Positions 38,575 to 49,106 of a stretch of 64,000 bases of DNA are shown here, in pieces. The notes beneath the pieces are model-generated. The model saw only the letters and a list, made by a program, of their open reading frames with translations. It was not told the origin of the DNA and made no database searches. Every line of letters begins with the position of its first letter. Position 1 is the stretch's first letter. Source of the stretch: Sepiola atlantica (Eukaryota; Mollusca; Cephalopoda; Sepiida; Sepiolidae); NCBI GenBank assembly GCA_963556195.1, contig OY744535.1, forward strand, positions 87,553,949-87,617,948, written 5' to 3'. A program made the position numbers and the translations under genes.

Positions 38575-39383
38575 AAATTATGCTTACTGTACAAACACTT
38601 ATTCCAGATCATGGATAACATCCATTTTTCTCTCAGATCTCAATTATACTCACCCACATATCTCCGCAAACATACCCACACACATATTAATTCACCACGA
38701 ACCTTAACCTTTTAACTTACTATTCCATCACATTCTTAACATAGCCAGCCGGTAATCATTCCCACTTTTCAAAATATTTCAAATATTTCACACCTAATCA
38801 CAACAAGTCTCCTCTCTCCCCCTCACCAATTTCAACCTGTCGATAACTTCTCTTGCACCCTTACCCACCCATACCTTCCACTCTTACACCACCTCATTTT
38901 TTCAAATGTTCTCTAAAACCGTGACATTACCTACTCACCAAAATCACAGGGCCTTCTCCCCTCCTCTTGCTCCCCCACCTTCCACTACTCCGCATACCCC
39001 CCCACTCACACATCTTCATTCACCATGAACCCAAACCTTCCAATTTACTCATCCATCACATTTTTGACATTGACATTTGGTCAAACATTCCCCCTTCTCT
39101 TTCCCCACCTCTCCACTTCTTCACTCACTGCCCTACACATTATTCCCACTCACCTCTAACCCATCCACTTTGTCACTTACAACAATCCACATTATCTCTG
39201 CTCACCCCACTCGCACTTTTTTCACTCAGAACCATCCACATTTATTACATTCCACGCGATTGCCCTCACCAAGCCCGGCCCTCGGTCCTACTGCTTCTAG
39301 TAGTGGCTACTACTTCTTTCCCATCAACCTCTCATGTCAACCCAATATGTTCATGTACTTGCATGGCATTTTTCTTAATATTA
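38575..39383 (+). other. 3' region of the Penelope-like element
   Basis: C/T-rich, A-rich, G-poor sequence of about 800 bp. Open frames here (38967-39392, 39077-39409) are Ser/Pro/Leu/His-rich and look compositional. One piece has homology to no domain I know. Confidence 0.5.
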
Positions 39384-39426
39384 TCATCCTGAAGAAGTTT
39401 TACAAATAAAAACGAAACGTTGATGA
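39384..39426 (+). ncRNA. hammerhead-like motif at the Penelope-like 3' end
   Basis: Parts: stem I UCAUC (39384-39388) with GAUGA (39422-39426); core box CUGAAGA (39389-39395); stem II GUUUU (39397-39401) with AAAAC (39409-39413); GAA (39414-39416); minimal stem III AC/GU (39417-39420); cleavage-site U at 39421. Very short stem III is a known trait of Penelope-type hammerheads. One extra A (39396) between the core box and stem II departs from the consensus, so activity is doubtful. Confidence 0.62.
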
Positions 39427-39468
39427 ATATATAAAAAACATCCTTTTTAGTTTTTCCTTTTTCCTTTC

Positions 39469-39470
<2 letters not shown>

Positions 39471-39539
<69 letters not shown>
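39471..39539. repeat. (TA)n tract after the Penelope-like element
   Basis: About 69 bases of TA. A second, interrupted TA/TG tract follows at 39596-39690, with a CA/TG-rich section. Confidence 0.9.
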
Positions 39540-39546
<7 letters not shown>

Positions 39547-39625
39547 GAGGTAAACATTGTTGTGCCACGATAGTAAGAACAGTGTTTTTATTTAATATAC
39601 ACATACGCACACACACATACATATG

Positions 39626-39665
<40 letters not shown>

Positions 39666-39690
39666 CATGCGCGTGTGTGTGGGGGGTGCG

Positions 39691-41105
39691 CATGGGTGCG
39701 TGTGTGTTCGTGTTTCTGTTGAAGTAAGCACACTTTGTTGATATGTCTATAAAATGTCACTTTCAGTTATGAACGTTGTGAATAATGTTCTTTTTGGAAA
39801 ATATTTTTATTTTTTCGTCGAAGATTTTTTATCCATTTTTAATTTTTTTCTTCTTCTGTCTGACCGAACGCAGGATATTGATTCTGAAAAAAAAACAAAG
39901 TGACCCTATAAAATATCTACGAGAGATGGTTTGTCATTCAATAGCGGAAATTGCAAAAATAGATTTGCGATTAGACTCGTTGATCCCGTTGAAACTCATT
40001 TGAGAATCCGTCAGTCATAGAGATGAAATGATGGATCGACAAATAATATGAAACTATGTCGAAGAGAAGAAAAAATGTTAATTAATTCTGTTTCTAATAA
40101 TAAATCTGCAAAAGGATAAATCGATTTTCCCAAGTTAGAATGCGTAGAAAAATACCCGTTCATCAAGAATTGTGTGACGCACTAATCTGATAACGTTATT
40201 CTGAACAACACAAATCGAAAATAAACGTAGCATATTCATTTCGGCGAAGTAATATCTACAATCATCAAATTAAAACTGAAGTCTACTGCATACACATCTA
40301 TACACTTACTCCGAAATACATATATTAGAACCGATTTCTACTCTAATTTCTACATTACGAATCTTTGTTTGTACGCATGTTCATTAAACAAAGATATAAG
40401 AATGAGTATTCAACGCTATGAATCTGTAATAGGTTGGGACTCTCACTAAATCCATGTTCATTAGAAAATTATATTGGGTCCTCGCGAAAAAATTACACAT
40501 TTTACATATAAAACAACGTCATATCCCGGTCAATAATTAATGGTTTCTCACAGTAGTAGTTCAAATTAAATTATTATGAATTACAATCAAGTCAATATAA
40601 ATAAATACTAACTATAAAAGTGTGCTTATGTAAAGCCAATACGCAAATATCAGTTCGTTTAATTCAATATATGGCTTGCTTTACATAACTTTAGTGGACT
40701 ACTGGTGTTTCTTTGAATATTGGCGAAAAAGAGGTACTACTAGACACAAGTCAGCTTACGATACATCTAGGTGTAACACGGCATCAATAGATGACTGCCG
40801 TTGAGGATGTACTGCTTAGTATGGACTATCACTCCACTCGTCTTCACAGCGATCAGTCGAAATACAACTCTGTCGAGAAGACATATGTATTTTGATTGTT
40901 TGCGGTGATTTGATGACGCTCTTACACGTGTCTCATTTGCTACCGATGTTGTTACTAACGAGTGGGCAAAAGTGTCGACAAAAGTCACATCCTATAAAAG
41001 CAAACTGCGTTTGCAAAGGGTAAACTCGTTGGGCTATCGGATCGTACGCTGTTGCGAACTGGTTCGAAAATCACGGGACGCCAGCGATGTCTATGGCCCA
41101 TCTGA
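39691..41105. other. no gene seen
   Basis: AT-rich, then slightly more GC-rich from about 40740. A short - frame at 40767-40988 has no domain that I recognise. Confidence 0.45.
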
Positions 41106-41440
41106 CGATATCTAGAGAGGCTGCCGGCGCTTCCTCAACCTGATAGGGATTTGACTTATTACGTCAATCGGCTGAACACAGTTGAACCTGTGGGTGTTGC
41201 AACCTCTCAAACTTTTGAGCATATCGATGACAAAATTGAGAAAATCCCGACAGCCGATGATAGCACACCTCTTAGCCACACACCGCTATGTGACTTACTT
41301 GCAGTTTGAAGTTTCCATCGAGGTGACCACGTAATACCTGAAAATATAGAACGCTGCTTTCACGGTGTCATTCGACAGTCGCCTGAACACAAGTGCGAGC
41401 ATGGCAATAATAGTCTACGGATTTGAAATGAGATTGTTTG
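41106..41440 (+). pseudogene. unassigned coding-like segment
   Basis: The frame starting at 41112 stays open for 65 codons without an ATG, reading LPALPQPDRDLTYYVNRL, then FEHIDDKIEKIPTADD, to a TGA at 41307. It then continues in the same frame as FHRGDHVIPENIERCFHGV to about 41400. Base composition is richer in GC than the surroundings. The peptide is not low-complexity, so it may be a piece of a Gag-like or transposon protein or an old exon. I do not recognise the family. Confidence 0.35.
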
Positions 41441-42437
41441 AAATGGTATGTTTGGACTTGTTAATATTTTCCGACACCTACTTCTGGTGTTCCCTGTAGT
41501 GGTACACGGATTTGGTCCTGATTCTACACGTTTGGATTTTCACAACGCTTTTCATCCAACGCTTAGTAAGAGAGGGCACTGACTAAATATAGTAATCTGA
41601 ATTTAGTCTAAGTCTTTTTATTTTCAAATCGGTTGGGGGGAATGATTTGGCTTTCTCCTGAAACACACTCAAAGATTAGCACCGTTTAAGGGCAATTGAT
41701 CTTGATGGTGCGCGAGAATTACTGCGCATTGTAAGCTATCCACCTGTTGGTCTACGTGTTTTTCAAGAGTCATGAAAAAGAAAAAAATTATCCCCGGTTA
41801 AACAGTGTGTATAACTTTGTTGTGGGGGTTTCTATAATTTCTGAAAGTAGTTCTATTGTGCCTTGGCGATGACTAGTTGGCTTTTGCAAGACTTGTATTA
41901 ACAATCGCGAATCACCCATGCTCAGCGGTTTCTTCATAATCACAACGTCGAACCGAGTCTCTCTCTATCGATCTGATCCAACAACATTTTAGCTTTTTGG
42001 CGAATTTGCTTGTACGAACACAGTCAGTATGCCTGCTACGATTATAGTTTGCCATTGTGTTGCATCGTCACAATTTGCAACATCAGCGATTTCAATATAT
42101 CCAAGAAACATACAGCTTCAGCTAAGTTTTCTACACTTTTTAATTAGACGCTTATCTTAATTATGCAGATTATTTAGTTTTAATATTCCAGAGTTTCCTA
42201 AAACAATTTTCCTCTCATGTAATATTATTTTTATGTTAATTAACGTCTAACATTAATTCTATTGTAATTAACATACGGAACAATTTACAGTCGAACACAA
42301 TTCGTTTAAGAAGTCGAATTGTTCTAAAACTGTATAGTATTTCCACATTAAAATAATGTAAATATATTAACTTGTTCTCAAGCACCAGATCAATGCTTAG
42401 TCACACTATTTTCTTTATTATTCGGTAAATGCCTGCT
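41441..42437. other. no gene seen
   Basis: No recognisable motif on either strand. Confidence 0.45.
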
Positions 42438-42822
42438 CTAGGGTTGCCAGAAGAATTAACCCATATCTGCTCGGGAAATAAATCCAGATTGGTGAAAAAC
42501 AACATATTTAATGTAAGTCTTGTGAATAAGCTATTTTATATGTAAATGATGGGCTGATATAGCAACATTATTAATTATTATTTCTTAATATTTGCTATGA
42601 TGTAGAATATACATTATTTCGAAAACATATTCTCTATTAACTTTTTTTATAAATTCAGACGATGCTTGCGTATATTTGGTAAGTTTTACTACATATTTTT
42701 TTATATTTAAAAATATTTTAGCTGCTAAAAATATAGTTCCTCGGAAAAAACAGATTAAAATAAAAAATCTAGATTCATGAAAAAAATGGATTTAAAACAT
42801 TGGAGTGGCAACCGTACATAGA
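42438..42822. mobile_element. possible short MITE with GGTTGCCA ends
   Basis: The left side reads CTAGGGTTGCCAGAA (about 42439) and the right side GAGTGGCAACCGTAC (about 42806), giving an 8-9-bp inverted core GGTTGCCA, about 380 bp apart, around AT-rich non-coding sequence. GGTTGCCA-type ends occur in hAT MITEs of other animals. No target duplication is evident, so this is tentative. Confidence 0.4.
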
Positions 42823-43266
42823 GCTGTTGTCATGTCATCAGTCGGTATTCAGGAATCGAGGTGTGATTGTACTCTCATTCTCTCTCGTTTTCCTGTGTGA
42901 GTTATTCATCACTCTATAACATGCAGCCACGTAATACGCACTGACATATAACGTTACACCGTCGATACATCAAAACCAACTCTAATCTTAGTGGCAAGCT
43001 TCCTTGATCAAAAACGTTCTAAGAGAAATAAAGAAAAAAACGAATTAAAGGCATGTATAAAAAGTATCTGACCGTTATATTTTCCGTGCGAAATATAGAC
43101 GGTATGGCGACGCAACTCAACACAGTGAAAGAAAGACATTTTCATGCGAATGTGTGAATTTTATCAGCGCCTTTTTATGTGTTAGTCGCTGCCTGCGGTC
43201 GCTGATTTAGGTGCTTCACAACGTGTTTGTCATATTACAGATACTCTCAAGATAACTAAACGTGTT
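42823..43266. other. no gene seen
   Basis: No recognisable feature; probably flank or 5' part of the mariner copy toward its end. Confidence 0.45.
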
Positions 43267-43978
43267 GAGAAAACGTACTGCATCACATTTTGTCAAATGT
43301 TTGGTGATTCTCAAAGCAAAACTATTCGTAAGATTCAGCACGTGTTGGAGTAAAGATGCGATGGCTGTAACACAAATAAAATAGTGGTTCAACCGATTAC
43401 AATAACGCCACACATCAGCGGAGAGTGACCACCGTGTTTGCAGGCCCCGAACTGTCCGGAGGGCAGCTGATGTTTAGAGAGGGTCGAAATTTGTTGATGG
43501 AAAATCGTATTTCACCCGTGCAGTATATCGTTTAAGAGGTCGGAGTGAATGAAAATTCCGCACATGCAAATTTGCGTGATGATTTGAATATTCACAGAAT
43601 GACTGCGAAATTTGTGGCTAAGCTGTTGCTGCAGGAATTAAAGAACTTCCGTTTTTTAAGTTGCACAGCACCTTCTGGAAACCGTTTACACTAATCTATG
43701 GTTTCTGAACGCCGGGATAACTGGATATGAGTCATGTGTGTACGTGCACGATCCATAAACAAAAAGACACTATATAAGCATACGGAGTGTCTAAGTCCAA
43801 CAAAGCGCGACAAGTGCAAAGCAAAAGCAAGGTGATGCTGACTGTCTGTTTTGATATCCGCGGAAGTATGCATCACGAATAGGCACTGGAAGGACAAACC
43901 GTGAGAAAAGAGTACTATCGAGATTTTCCTCGGCGTCTCCGTGACGCAGTTCGGCCCAACATACTGTCGGGTATTTAA
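43267..43978 (+). pseudogene. mariner-type transposase relic
   Basis: Followed through frame changes: EKTYCITFCQMFGDSQSKTI (N-terminal helix-turn-helix, 43267-43326), LLMENRISPVQYIV and EVGVNENSAHANLRDDLNIH (second DNA-binding region, about 43493-43600), MTAKFVAKLLLQELKN (43600-43648), then ITGYESCVYVHDP (about 43716-43754) and SKVMLTVCFDIRGSMHHE (about 43826-43880), and EYYRDFPRRLRDAVRP to about 43957. In mariners the ITGDES Asp is the first catalytic residue; here it is Tyr (codon 43726-43728). The C-terminal half with the other two acidic residues is missing. No terminal repeats identified. Confidence 0.87.
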
Positions 43979-44168
43979 ATACTTTTCCGGTCTAAGGTCG
44001 AATATTTTAGACAGGCATCGTACTTTTGACAATGACGTTTTCATACGTAATAAAATCTCAATACTTTAAATGAATAAATGTGTATTGAAAAAATAACACG
44101 TTGTTTCATTTTCAAATATATGTTCCTAAACTGATTTTCAATAGCAAAGTTTTTATTTTGCATTCTTC

Positions 44169-44171
<3 letters not shown>

Positions 44172-44228
<57 letters not shown>
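44172..44228. repeat. (TA)n tract
   Basis: Pure TA of about 57 bases. Confidence 0.9.
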
Positions 44229-44231
<3 letters not shown>

Positions 44232-44372
44232 TGAATAATTTTGTCTTATTTATCTACGGACAACAATGCAAGGGACAAACTACATTCATTTAGGAGTTTC
44301 AAGCCGACTTTGAGCTGCAAACTTCTATGAATACAAAAGCAGACAGAACTATGTACAGCAATGAAACATAAC

Positions 44373-44376
<4 letters not shown>

Positions 44377-44432
<56 letters not shown>
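44377..44432. repeat. (TA)n tract
   Basis: Pure TA of about 56 bases. Confidence 0.9.
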
Positions 44433-44435
<3 letters not shown>

Positions 44436-44515
44436 GCAATCCAACAAAAGATATTGCATGAACTTTGAATTCTAATAAAATTTGATTGACACCTTATTTT
44501 ATTACTTCATTTTAT

Positions 44516-44520
<5 letters not shown>

Positions 44521-44594
<74 letters not shown>
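44521..44594. repeat. (TA)n tract
   Basis: Pure TA of about 74 bases. Confidence 0.9.
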
Positions 44595-44595
<1 letters not shown>

Positions 44596-45086
44596 TTAAT
44601 ACAACAACATATATAAGAAGCAACTCATATTTTTAATTAGTGAACATCCGGATAAAAATTAAGCTCAATATACTGGATAAAGCAGTAATAGCAATAGATG
44701 AAGTGAAAGAATAAAATAAGGTGCGAGTCAAATTTTATTACACTTAAATGGATTATTTTTTAATCAACCTATTTGATATCCTTCCTGGAGCTATTTTAAA
44801 CTTTTTGACTTGGATGAACTGTATAGATTTACACAACAGTATGTTTTGGGTCGATATATTTGATGTTTTAATTACCTTCAAGTATTTTCATATATATATA
44901 TTTTTATATATGTTCAAAGTTTAAGTTTTATTACCTACAGTAATGTCATTGCGGTAATGGTCTTCTGAGGAGAAGATTTTCTTTGAAAACTCATGAGTTA
45001 AGGCCTTTAAACTACTTTGTCTGAACATTGAACTGTAATAAAATTTGATTCGTATCTTATTATATTTTTTAACTTCATCTATTACT
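44595..45086. other. no gene seen; short repeated phrase
   Basis: The phrase TAATAAAATTTGATT occurs near 44474 and again near 45036, each followed by a TTATT-rich stretch and a (TA)n tract. This suggests two diverged copies of a short repeat linked to TA tracts. Confidence 0.5.
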
Positions 45087-45133
45087 ATATATATATATAT
45101 ACAAATATATATATACAAATATATATATATGTA

Positions 45134-45204
<71 letters not shown>
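45087..45204. repeat. (TA)n tract, interrupted
   Basis: TA with ACAAAT and GTAGAC breaks, then about 70 bases of pure TA. Confidence 0.9.
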
Positions 45205-45207
<3 letters not shown>

Positions 45208-45362
45208 TAAATAAGTAAATATTAAGGTGGAAATGCCTAGGCAATGTTTAATAAGGCTTAATAACAATTAACGACAATACAAATAAGTGAAAAAAGCCGG
45301 AAAATCACAGATCCAATCATTTATATTTAAAAATTCATATATTAATTAATTCTAAAAAGTTA

Positions 45363-45482
45363 AAGGTCCGAATAGTAGAGACTTTAATCATTTTGAGAAT
45401 AAAAACTTCTTATTTTCTAACAAGAAAATAAAATAGAGGTGTTACTCTCCAAATGATTAAAGTCTCTACCATTCCGGACCTT
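45363..45482. repeat. fold-back repeat with arms of about 31 bp
   Basis: AAGGTCCGAATAGTAGAGAC continuing to TTTAATCATTT (45363-45393) is nearly the reverse complement of 45451-45482, with about 57 bp between. The loop carries its own small inverted repeat (CTTATTTTCT / AGAAAATAAA type). Confidence 0.85.
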
Positions 45483-45709
45483 CAAATATTTAACAGTAAG
45501 CCCACCCGTTTTACAATTTACTGTCTTTATGTTTAAATATTAGAAATATAAATGAATTGATCTGCAGTTTACCGTCTTTTGTCATTTATTTTTAGTTTTG
45601 TTTCATCTTATTCCCCATTCCGGTTTTCAACATTGCATTGCTTTTGCCTCGGAATTCTCCCCTTCATGTTCACTTGTTTACTAGCAATACTTTAAGCAAC
45701 CTACCATTT

Positions 45710-45713
<4 letters not shown>

Positions 45714-45777
<64 letters not shown>

Positions 45778-45778
45778 T

Positions 45779-45811
<33 letters not shown>

Positions 45812-45812
45812 T

Positions 45813-45843
<31 letters not shown>

Positions 45844-45912
45844 TTATATATATGTATATATATATGTATATATATATATTTATATATATATATATATGTA
45901 TATATATATAAA

Positions 45913-45983
<71 letters not shown>
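45714..45983. repeat. long (TA)n tract
   Basis: About 270 bases, the longest TA tract here, with regular TGTA and TTTA interruptions in the first 190 bases and pure TA at the end. Confidence 0.92.
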
Positions 45984-45987
<4 letters not shown>

Positions 45988-47203
45988 CATACGGCGATTA
46001 GAATATAACAATATAAGATAACGGACAAAAATCGTCTTTCCATTTGATTACTTGTGAATTCTTGAAGGTGTACTTTACAATTGTATAATTTACAAAATCA
46101 GTAACCAGTACAATAAACGTAATACCATTGATGGTAACTGGATACATTATATTGCTAGGCCAATTTAACGTTTTTTCTTATTCTGAATCTGGATTAGTAG
46201 GATCGACGTTTGCATTTCTTCAACAAAACATCTATTGTATACATATTTAATAAGTAATATATCTCATAATTTAGATAATTGGCTCTAACTAATAAAGCAT
46301 TTCATACAACATTAGATGGCTAATAGTTCAAAAGATTAAAGTTGACAAGTAGTGTAGGTTTTGCCCAGATGCGTATTTATCCATACTTCAACTTGTGCGT
46401 CATTTGCGAAATAAAAAGAATGACGTACATTCAATGCGTGTACATAAGAATTAGTAAACGTGTGGCATATTTACGATTATATATTAGTGTTTCGTTTAAC
46501 TATGTTCTTATCGGTAACACGTATGCACTATTAATCGTTGATCTTCACATTTTTCACTTTTAAAGTATTTCTATTCTCTATGTTGTTTTCATCCCTTGCA
46601 CTCAAAAGGTTTGGATCCTAACCATATCCATATGTAGTCAAAAACAATGTCCATTGTTAATAATAATGTCTGATAATAATGGACATATTTTGATGATGTC
46701 ACTTAATTAGTATCATATATTTATATATTGGTTTCATTTAGTACTATAGAGCGAATGCAAAGGCATATTATAGTTATTCTTCCATTAATGTTATTAATCC
46801 ATAATTGCAATGCTAAGGCTTATACAAAAGCTAGTATGAGTTAACCTCTCTTGGAATCTTATTACATAATCTTGTTCTATATCTATTAATAATGTAGCTC
46901 ATGTATCTGTCTATCTAAAGCCAATCCTATACTATTTAAGACTATTGTACTTATTATGAAATAGTGTAGTATACACTATTTCAGAGTAATGTAGTATCTA
47001 TATGTAATTAATTTTCAAGTGAGCGATAATTTTTGTAAACCTAAGAATAACATTGGGAAATTAGTTATTTATTAATTTAGATTAAATAACATATAAATAA
47101 AGTATAAATAAATTTGACGACGAGAGTTCTATTCGACCCCAAGTATGTTCAGTATGTTTCTCAATATTTTAGTCAGATCAAAGTGTAGATTACGTTTTAA
47201 TAT
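45984..47203. other. AT-rich DNA, no gene seen
   Basis: A short + frame at 46342-46563 has no recognisable domain. Confidence 0.5.
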
Positions 47204-47427
47204 TGTTGTGGTGTTGCAGGCCGATAATAACGAAGACTAACACAGTGGTATAATTAACAAACGTCTATTAACAGAAGTGTGTTACAGGAGTACGCGCCAT
47301 GCTTAGACATTACTGTATTTATTATATGGGTTAATCTATTTATTCCTGAATCAAGTAGATCAGCTTATCCCATAACGCTCCCTTATTAGTCTATTCTCGA
47401 AGGAGTCACTATATATTTTCTCTCGGG
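47204..47427 (-). repeat. 3' LTR-like block of the old gypsy element
   Basis: Starts on + TGTTGTGGTGTTGCAGGCCG and aligns with 56703-56926: shared GCAGGCCGATAATAA, ATTAA(C/T)AGAAGT, ACGCG(C/T)CATGC, GTAGATCAG, and CTCGG near the right limit. The identity is patchy. The right boundary is uncertain; the block may extend to about 47450, where + turns T-rich (a possible polypurine tract on -). Confidence 0.6.
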
Positions 47428-47789
47428 GTTGACTTCAATGAAGTCGGTATTGTTTCTTTTTTTAATGTTCGCCTTTCAGAAATTACTTGTTGAACTGTTA
47501 ACTCAACAAGTTAAACACGACGTCCATTGTATATTCTGAAGTGTTGTCGTCTACAGTATTGGGATACATTTTTCTGATTTTGTTTACATGTCTTTTATGC
47601 GTAACTTTTGCTCTTTTTACTATATTGAAGGCATTGGCAATTTTTTTTTTACAATCCTGATTTTCAAAAATGACTTGGCATTCTTAAACATAGAGAAACA
47701 AATTTTTTTCCGATTAAAACGTCCCTTTTTTATATTTATTTTCTATTCCAGTTTCTGATGAGTGGATTAAATATTTCAAAAATTGTCTT

Positions 47790-48123
47790 GATATTTGTTG
47801 CGAACATAGCTTTAGCTTGTGACGTGTGATATGGGACATTATCATTTGAGTTAATTTTCTACACTTGAAGGACATTTTGCATAGCTATTTTCTGTAAGGA
47901 TACCCTCGCTTTTTAACGCTTATTTAAAAGTATCAACAACTCCGCTCAACTGTTACTTCTTGCGTGATATGAGGCGATTGTAAGGTGTACAACTAAAAAC
48001 AAATAGCAAAACCTTTTGACTAAACTTGATTCTAGACTACCTGCGAGTCCGAAACGTGCGAAAAATTCATATACAAAATGAAGTGTTGTTTCTGACGTTG
48101 GTGTTTTACACATTATTGTCTCT
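47790..48123 (-). pseudogene. integrase core, C-terminal part
   Basis: Read on - directly after the tandem array: a block ending FVYEFFARFGLAG (about 48090-48020) that fits the second strand-helix region of gypsy integrases, a damaged stretch where the second catalytic Asp should be, ASYHARSNS (about 47965-47940; family form is PxxNGQAE), then VVDTFK.ALKSEG near 47930-47890. Numerous stops. It is the natural continuation of the core domain that starts at 49020. Confidence 0.7.
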
Positions 48124-48965
48124 GACCATTTAGATGAAGCTATCTACTAATACCAGATAATATAACTCGTCTTATGGGCCATTTAGTGAAGCTATCTACT
48201 AATACCAGATAATATAACTCGTCTGATGGCTCATTAGGTGAAGTTATCTACTAATACAAGATACTATAACTCGTCTGATGGGCCATTTAGTGAAGCTATC
48301 TACTAATACCATATAATATCACTCGTCTGATGGCCCATTAGGCAAAGCAATCTACTAATACCAGATAATATAAATCGTATGATGACTCATTTAGTGAAGC
48401 TATCTACTAATACCAGATAATATAACTCGTCTGATGACCCATTAGGCAAAGCAATCTACTAATACCAGATAATATAACTCGTCTGATGGCCCATTTAGGT
48501 GAAGCTATCTACTAATACCAGATAATATAACTGGTCTGATGGCCCATTTAGGTGAAGCTATCTACTAATACCAGATAATATAACTGGTCTGATGGCCCAT
48601 TTAGGTGAAGCTATCTACTAATACCAGAAAATATAAGTCGTTTGATGGCCCATTTAGTGAAGCTATCTACTAATACCAGATAATATAACTCGTTTGATGA
48701 CCCATTTAGTGAAGCTATCTACTAATACCAGATTATATAACTCGTCTGATGGCCCATTTAGGTAAAGCCATCTACTAAAACCAGAAAATATAACTCGTTT
48801 GATGGCCCATTTAGTGAAGCTATCTACTAATACCAGATAATATAACTAGTTTGATAGCCCATTTAGGTGAAGCTATCTACTAATATCAGAAAATATAACT
48901 CGTCTGATGGTCTATTTAGTGAAGCTATCTACTAATACCAGATAACATAACTCGTCTGATGGCTC
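48124..48965 (-). repeat. 16-copy tandem array of a 52-53-bp unit derived from integrase
   Basis: The phrase ATCTACTAATACCAGATAAT recurs 16 times at 52- or 53-bp spacing (starts near 48137, 48190, 48245, 48297 and so on to 48925). On - one unit encodes SDELYYLVLVDSFTKW, the integrase stretch that follows the first catalytic Asp. Single-copy integrase sequence continues on both sides, so the unit was amplified in place. The length is not a multiple of three, so the frame rotates from copy to copy and no protein role is expected. Copies 5 and 7 share the variant AGGCAAAGCAATC, which hints at two-unit duplication. Confidence 0.93.
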
Positions 48966-49106
48966 AACAAAGTCAATATGAATCTTCGATTGCGGTCGAT
49001 CAGTTTTAGGCCAGGGTTTGAATTGTATGCGAGGCGGTTTTGCTGCTAACGCACAATTTACTTTATTATCGATATCTCGATGCATGTTCGTCCCGTATAC
49101 GTTACT
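48966..49106 (-). pseudogene. integrase zinc domain end and start of catalytic core
   Basis: On -: NVYGTNMHRDIDNKVNCALA (about 49098-49040), AAKPPR, FKPWPKTDRPQSKIHIDFVE (about 49019-48965). HIDF contains the first catalytic Asp of the gypsy integrase core. One of the two zinc-binding Cys residues is visible. The frame is interrupted on the N-terminal side by the hAT-type insertion and passes into the tandem array on the other. Confidence 0.85.

Larger units (their letters stand above)
37797..39426 (+). mobile_element. Penelope-like element, 3' half
   Basis: A 5'-truncated copy: the end of the RT thumb/linker (37797-38125), the GIY-YIG endonuclease (about 38225-38568) and a pyrimidine-rich 3' region of about 800 bp that ends in a hammerhead-like fold (39384-39426), 45 bp before a (TA)n tract. 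The domain order and the ribozyme-bearing end are those of Penelope-like retroelements. Inactive: no RT core, several frame breaks. Confidence 0.83.

Noticed and set aside
38967..39409. Overlapping Ser/Pro/His/Leu-rich frames
   Set aside because: Caused by the pyrimidine-rich 3' region of the Penelope-like element; two frames are open at once and neither matches a domain.
48124..48965. CRISPR-like appearance of regular repeats
   Set aside because: The units are contiguous with no spacers, and they encode an integrase segment. It is a tandem array.
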